Assembly: GCF_018860545.1 (NCBI RefSeq) | Contig: NZ_JAHKPN010000026.1 | Span: forward strand, 1 to 64,000 | Length of the DNA stretch: 64,000 bases | Source: Winogradskyella psychrotolerans | GTDB lineage: Bacteria > Bacteroidota > Bacteroidia > Flavobacteriales > Flavobacteriaceae | Direction of reading: 5' to 3' | Shown: positions 61,131-64,000 of the stretch, one piece after another | Numbering within the stretch: position 1 is the first letter of the stretch | Layout of the letters: the number at the start of each line of letters is the position of its first letter | Made by a program: the position numbers and the translations under genes | The notes under the pieces: generated by a model | The model's database searches: none | What the model was told of the DNA's origin: nothing | What the model saw: the letters and a program-made list of their open reading frames with translations, nothing else

Positions 61131-62100
61131 CTTTATACGTTTTATAAGTCAATCCAATACCGTAATTAAACAGGTTTTTGTCTAATAAACTTGATTTAAA
61201 TTGATTGCCTTTGTCAAATTTTAACCAATTATTGCCGTTAATAAAGACACGTTTTATAAAGGTGTTTTTTGCTTCCATCTGATCTGTAAAAGGCAATAAA
61301 GGTCTAAAATTGGTTGGTATTTTTACAATCTCTCCTTGTCTAGATTTTATTTCTTTATATTTTTTATTTGGTAATAATTTCCCTTCTTCGTTAGTGTAAC
61401 CTAATACTTGAAGCGATACAAAAAAACCATTTTCAGGGATAAAGAGATTATAATCTTCAACATTTAGAGTATACACATCTCCATCTTTTTCAGTGGCTCT
61501 AAATACAGTCGTTTCGTAAGTTAAAACCTTACCTGGTTTCCCATTATCATTTTCATAGAATTTGACTTTAAATAAGGTGGAAAACTTTTTTTTGTCACTA
61601 TTAGAACGGTTTCTTTTATTCCAATCTTTTGATTCTAAAGCTATAGGGAATAGTACTTCGGAAAGTTGTTGGTCTTTAGTTGTGGTTTTAGGAAAATACA
61701 CAGCAATCTCAGATTCTATAGTCGGCAGCCAACATTTATAATAGTCATCATCTAAATAGGGTTTTAGTTTTTCCTCTTTAAATTTTCGATCTAATTTATT
61801 GGCAATTATAACGGCATCTAACTGGTGTGCTTCGGGCTGCATTACTATTTCATTGGGTAAATTATGCGTTGCGATGTTCAAATCTTTAAACCCTAAGGCC
61901 GAAATAAATAAGGAGTCGATATCTGGATATAATTTTTTGGTAAACATAAATTGCCCTGCGTCATCTGCAAAAAGACCATTGCCATTTCCAAAGGATATAG
62001 TGGCATAACTAACAGGATAGGTTGTGATACTATCTTTAATTGTGATTTGGGCAAATGTGATTTGTCCAATAAATAATAGAATAAATAAAATTTTATACAT
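61123..62100 (-). CDS. Secreted protein with carboxypeptidase-like regulatory domain
   Basis: A 325-aa exported protein. Start at ATG 62100 gives MYKILFILLFIGQITFAQ, a good signal peptide; a TTG at 62163 would precede it by 21 unrelated residues and overlap the next gene. The first mature domain (ITIKDSITTYPVSYATISFGNGNGLFADDAGQFMFTKKLYPDIDSLFISALGFKDLNIATHNLPNEIVMQP) is the CarboxypepD_reg/CarbopepD_reg_2 beta sandwich. The remainder is beta-rich and unrecognised. It is probably a periplasmic or surface protein with an unknown partner. Overlaps the DoxX-like gene by 8 nt. Confidence 0.8.
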   Translation of the reverse strand: MYKILFILLFIGQITFAQITIKDSITTYPVSYATISFGNGNGLFADDAGQFMFTKKLYPDIDSLFISALGFKDLNIATHNLPNEIVMQPEAHQLDAVIIANKLDRKFKEEKLKPYLDDDYYKCWLPTIESEIAVYFPKTTTKDQQLSEVLFPIALESKDWNKRNRSNSDKKKFSTLFKVKFYENDNGKPGKVLTYETTVFRATEKDGDVYTLNVEDYNLFIPENGFFVSLQVLGYTNEEGKLLPNKKYKEIKSRQGEIVKIPTNFRPLLPFTDQMEAKNTFIKRVFINGNNWLKFDKGNQFKSSLLDKNLFNYGIGLTYKTYKDE

Positions 62101-62144
62101 GGTTAAGTTTATAGATTCTAAAGATACATTATTTATACTGTATG

Positions 62145-63461
62145 CTAATTGGGATAGTACCAAAACGGTATAGAAGCATCAATTTTAGTTATGGTATCTG
62201 ATTCTTTTAGTTCTCTTCGTTTTACATAAAGCATGTGTTTACCTTCTTCTATGTTTTTAATACCTATATAAGTTTCGAACCCATTTTGCTTTTTTATAGT
62301 TTTACCAAGTACAAAATCAGTTGTATAAAGTGTAGAATCAATTTCAATAGAATAGATCGTATTAAAAGTGGCTAAATAGTCCCTTTTTAATGAATTATTA
62401 GTGGAGCCAGAATTCATGGAACCTATTTCTGATGTAATACCTCTAGTATCTTCTTCAACTTTTAAACTTGGGTTGAAGAGGTAAATTTCATCTTCTATAT
62501 ATTTATCAAAAGCTATAAAAACTTTAACGTACGGATCGCTTATAACTTTACTATTAATAGCAATCTTTTCAATGAAATCAGATTCCTCAACTAACATGTC
62601 TTCGTAATTTAAAGAATTAGAAATATTATTGCTTGACTCCTCAATAAAATTAAAATAATTAGATTGATTGTAGTATAAAGAGGTCATCCATATCAATAAA
62701 ATATAAATAGGAACTAAAAAGAGACTCAGACGTTTTCCAAATTTATTGTCTAGAAAATTATAAACTAATGGTCGGTATAAAAAAGAAAGTGTGATAATGC
62801 TAAAAACCCAGTAGAAAGGAAAATATACTTTGCTAAGCCATTTTTTCTTTTTTAAATAACCGAGCGTAATAAAGTCGATAAAAGTTAGTAGCATACCAAT
62901 AACTACAAATGCTAAAAGAATAATACCAACGTACGTAGAAAAATCACGAAAGGTATGACCATTAAAAAACACTGAAATTATTGTAGCAATTGTTCCAATG
63001 ATTAGAACAAGAGCAAGTAAATAAAAGATGAGTAAAAACGTGATTGCGAAAATGATGCTACAGTAGTCTTCTAATCTTGAAATATACCTGTCAAAAGAAC
63101 CTACTTTTATTTTTAGATAATTGCTAAATCGTTTGGTGTAATTTAAGGTGTCGTATTCAATGTCTCCAGAAACATACCGTAATCCTAAGGCACCAATCCA
63201 TAAGCCTCGTAAAAGCACATGGAGAAGTAAATTAAAAATTAATATGGAACACGCAGAAAGTGCAAGAATTAAAATCAACGTAAAAAACAGATTATTATCG
63301 TTTTGAGATTGGTGATAGGCCATCTTCATTTCTAAAGCTGGATAGGCTGAGAATAATCCAAAAATGGCAAAACCAGAAATCAGCAATTCTAATTGCCAGC
63401 TTTCTTCCTGTAATCGATCTAATAATTTCTTAAACGCAGGTTTCTTGTATTCGTCGCTCAT
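62145..63461 (-). CDS. Hypothetical polytopic membrane protein
   Basis: A 438-aa protein with six or seven hydrophobic segments (about 24-42, 58-85, 135-165, 170-195, 210-230, 245-262) and a C-terminal soluble domain (from about 270) that is beta-rich and ends in PFWYYPN. I do not recognise the family. The C-terminal domain contains no signature. It is co-directional with the next gene and divergent from the ECF sigma gene (127 bp away), suggesting separate regulation. The long periplasmic or extracellular tail could be a binding domain. Confidence 0.75.
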   Translation of the reverse strand: MSDEYKKPAFKKLLDRLQEESWQLELLISGFAIFGLFSAYPALEMKMAYHQSQNDNNLFFTLILILALSACSILIFNLLLHVLLRGLWIGALGLRYVSGDIEYDTLNYTKRFSNYLKIKVGSFDRYISRLEDYCSIIFAITFLLIFYLLALVLIIGTIATIISVFFNGHTFRDFSTYVGIILLAFVVIGMLLTFIDFITLGYLKKKKWLSKVYFPFYWVFSIITLSFLYRPLVYNFLDNKFGKRLSLFLVPIYILLIWMTSLYYNQSNYFNFIEESSNNISNSLNYEDMLVEESDFIEKIAINSKVISDPYVKVFIAFDKYIEDEIYLFNPSLKVEEDTRGITSEIGSMNSGSTNNSLKRDYLATFNTIYSIEIDSTLYTTDFVLGKTIKKQNGFETYIGIKNIEEGKHMLYVKRRELKESDTITKIDASIPFWYYPN

Positions 63462-63588
63462 CTTTTATGGGGTGGATTGAAATTCAAGGTTAAAATTAGA
63501 CATATTCAATTAAAATCACTCTTTTTTATCCTATTTTGAAACTCTTTCTAAATTTCATCGTTTTTATAATAAACCGCTAACTAATCAA

Positions 63589-64000
63589 ATGCTAAAACAA
63601 GAGACTAAACTTATTACGCTTTGTAAAAAAGGAAATGAGGTTGCACAAATGCAAGTTTATGATAAGTACAGTCAGGCGATGTATACCATTGCTTGTCGTT
63701 ATCTCAGCGATGAAGATGCAAAAGATGCGATGCAAGAAGGCTTTTTAAAAGCCTTTAGACATATTGAATCGTATAAGCCAGAAGCCACTTTTGGGGCTTG
63801 GTTAAAACGAATTATTATACACCAATGTTTAGATGTTTTAAAGAAAAATAAGTTAGAGTTTGAAGCCGTAGAAGTATCAGAGTTGCAAATTATAAACGAA
63901 GACGATTGGAATTTTGATAGTACAATAACGAAACAAGATATTTTATTTGCCGTTGAACAGATTAGTGAAAAGCATAGAATTGTAGTGAAGCTTTATTTGC
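63589..64000 (+). CDS. ECF-type RNA polymerase sigma factor, 3' end outside the window
   Basis: The first 137 codons of a sigma-70 family ECF factor: MLKQETKLITLCKKGNEVAQMQVYDKYSQAMYTIACRYL then SDEDAKDAMQEGFLKAFRHIESYKPEATFGAWLKRIIIHQCLD, the sigma region 2 core with the DAKDAMQEGFLKAF and W-R-I segments. Region 4 starts with ILFAVEQISEKHRIVVKLYL and is cut by the window end. Such factors normally precede an anti-sigma gene. The start ATG at 63589 is the first in frame and fits the family. Confidence 0.93.
   Translation, partial: MLKQETKLITLCKKGNEVAQMQVYDKYSQAMYTIACRYLSDEDAKDAMQEGFLKAFRHIESYKPEATFGAWLKRIIIHQCLDVLKKNKLEFEAVEVSELQIINEDDWNFDSTITKQDILFAVEQISEKHRIVVKLYL

Overview
The window looks like a chromosomal segment of a marine member of the Flavobacteriaceae (Bacteroidetes). 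Evidence from the sequence: AT-rich DNA; promoters of the Bacteroidetes type (TAnnTTTG at about -7, TTG/TTTG at about -33) rather than TTGACA/TATAAT; poor Shine-Dalgarno sequences; many SpII lipoproteins; a gliding-type (CHU_C-like) FTPNGDGVND motif; families common in flavobacteria (DUF2851, DUF3467, DUF4369, DUF1343/NamZ, VF530); and the order tRNA-tuf-tRNA-Trp-secE-nusG-rplKAJL-rpoBC. The genus cannot be fixed from the sequence alone. I see no phage, IS element, CRISPR array, rRNA or plasmid function.

Layout. 1-6 kb: a lipoprotein, a DEAD-box helicase, two small conserved proteins, YitT, TrmL, and a solitary trpA with a TTG start. 6-11.5 kb: a cluster of a 1007-aa TPR protein, a CHU_C-like lipoprotein and a plug-less outer-membrane barrel. 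11.5-21.5 kb: mixed housekeeping and envelope genes (amidohydrolase, methyltransferase, YkgJ, sterol-desaturase-like, GDPD, NamZ, LolC/E-like permease) separated by dispersed repeats. 22-33.8 kb: cysteine/cystathionine synthase, a FIST protein with a hybrid histidine kinase, DUF2851, PspC, a K+ channel with an unusual filter, an alanine/Na+ symporter, HhH protein, acyl-CoA dehydrogenase and XerC-like recombinase. 33.8-47.7 kb: HPF, four tRNAs, tuf, tRNA-Trp and the secE-nusG-rplKAJL-rpoBC translation/transcription superoperon. 47.7-53 kb: DUF3467 gene with a triplicated 3' tail, Fe-S protein, RF3, idi-PTPS-manA, a small helical protein and a second tRNA-Thr(TGT). 53-64 kb: DUF4369 lipoprotein, DUF819, a four-gene SPFH operon that includes two very small genes (DUF4177, Arc-like), an orphan sigma-54 promoter, alpha/beta hydrolase, VanX-type dipeptidase, MFS/DoxX/CarboxypepD-like genes, a membrane protein and the start of an ECF sigma factor cut by the window end.

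Most interesting non-coding signals: a near-consensus sigma-54 promoter at 57258-57274 that faces no protein gene and is followed by two related intrinsic terminators (candidate sRNA); a second orphan terminator with a structured leader between divergent genes (58687-58780), downstream of three 15-16-bp operator-like repeats; three GATAT repeats exactly 11 bp apart before the SPFH operon that encodes an Arc-like repressor; a 109-bp tandem repeat that copied the end of the DUF3467 gene and its hairpin; promoter-proximal terminator-like hairpins in front of both tRNA-Thr(TGT) genes; and three or four families of dispersed intergenic repeats.

Several start codons were moved to fit signal peptides, family N-termini or promoter boxes: amidohydrolase 11693, GDPD 18117, FIST 23404, XerC 32876, RplA 37624, 52644, hydrolase 58404, 62100 and TrpA 5813 (TTG). 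Family assignments come from motif recognition by eye; no database search was run.
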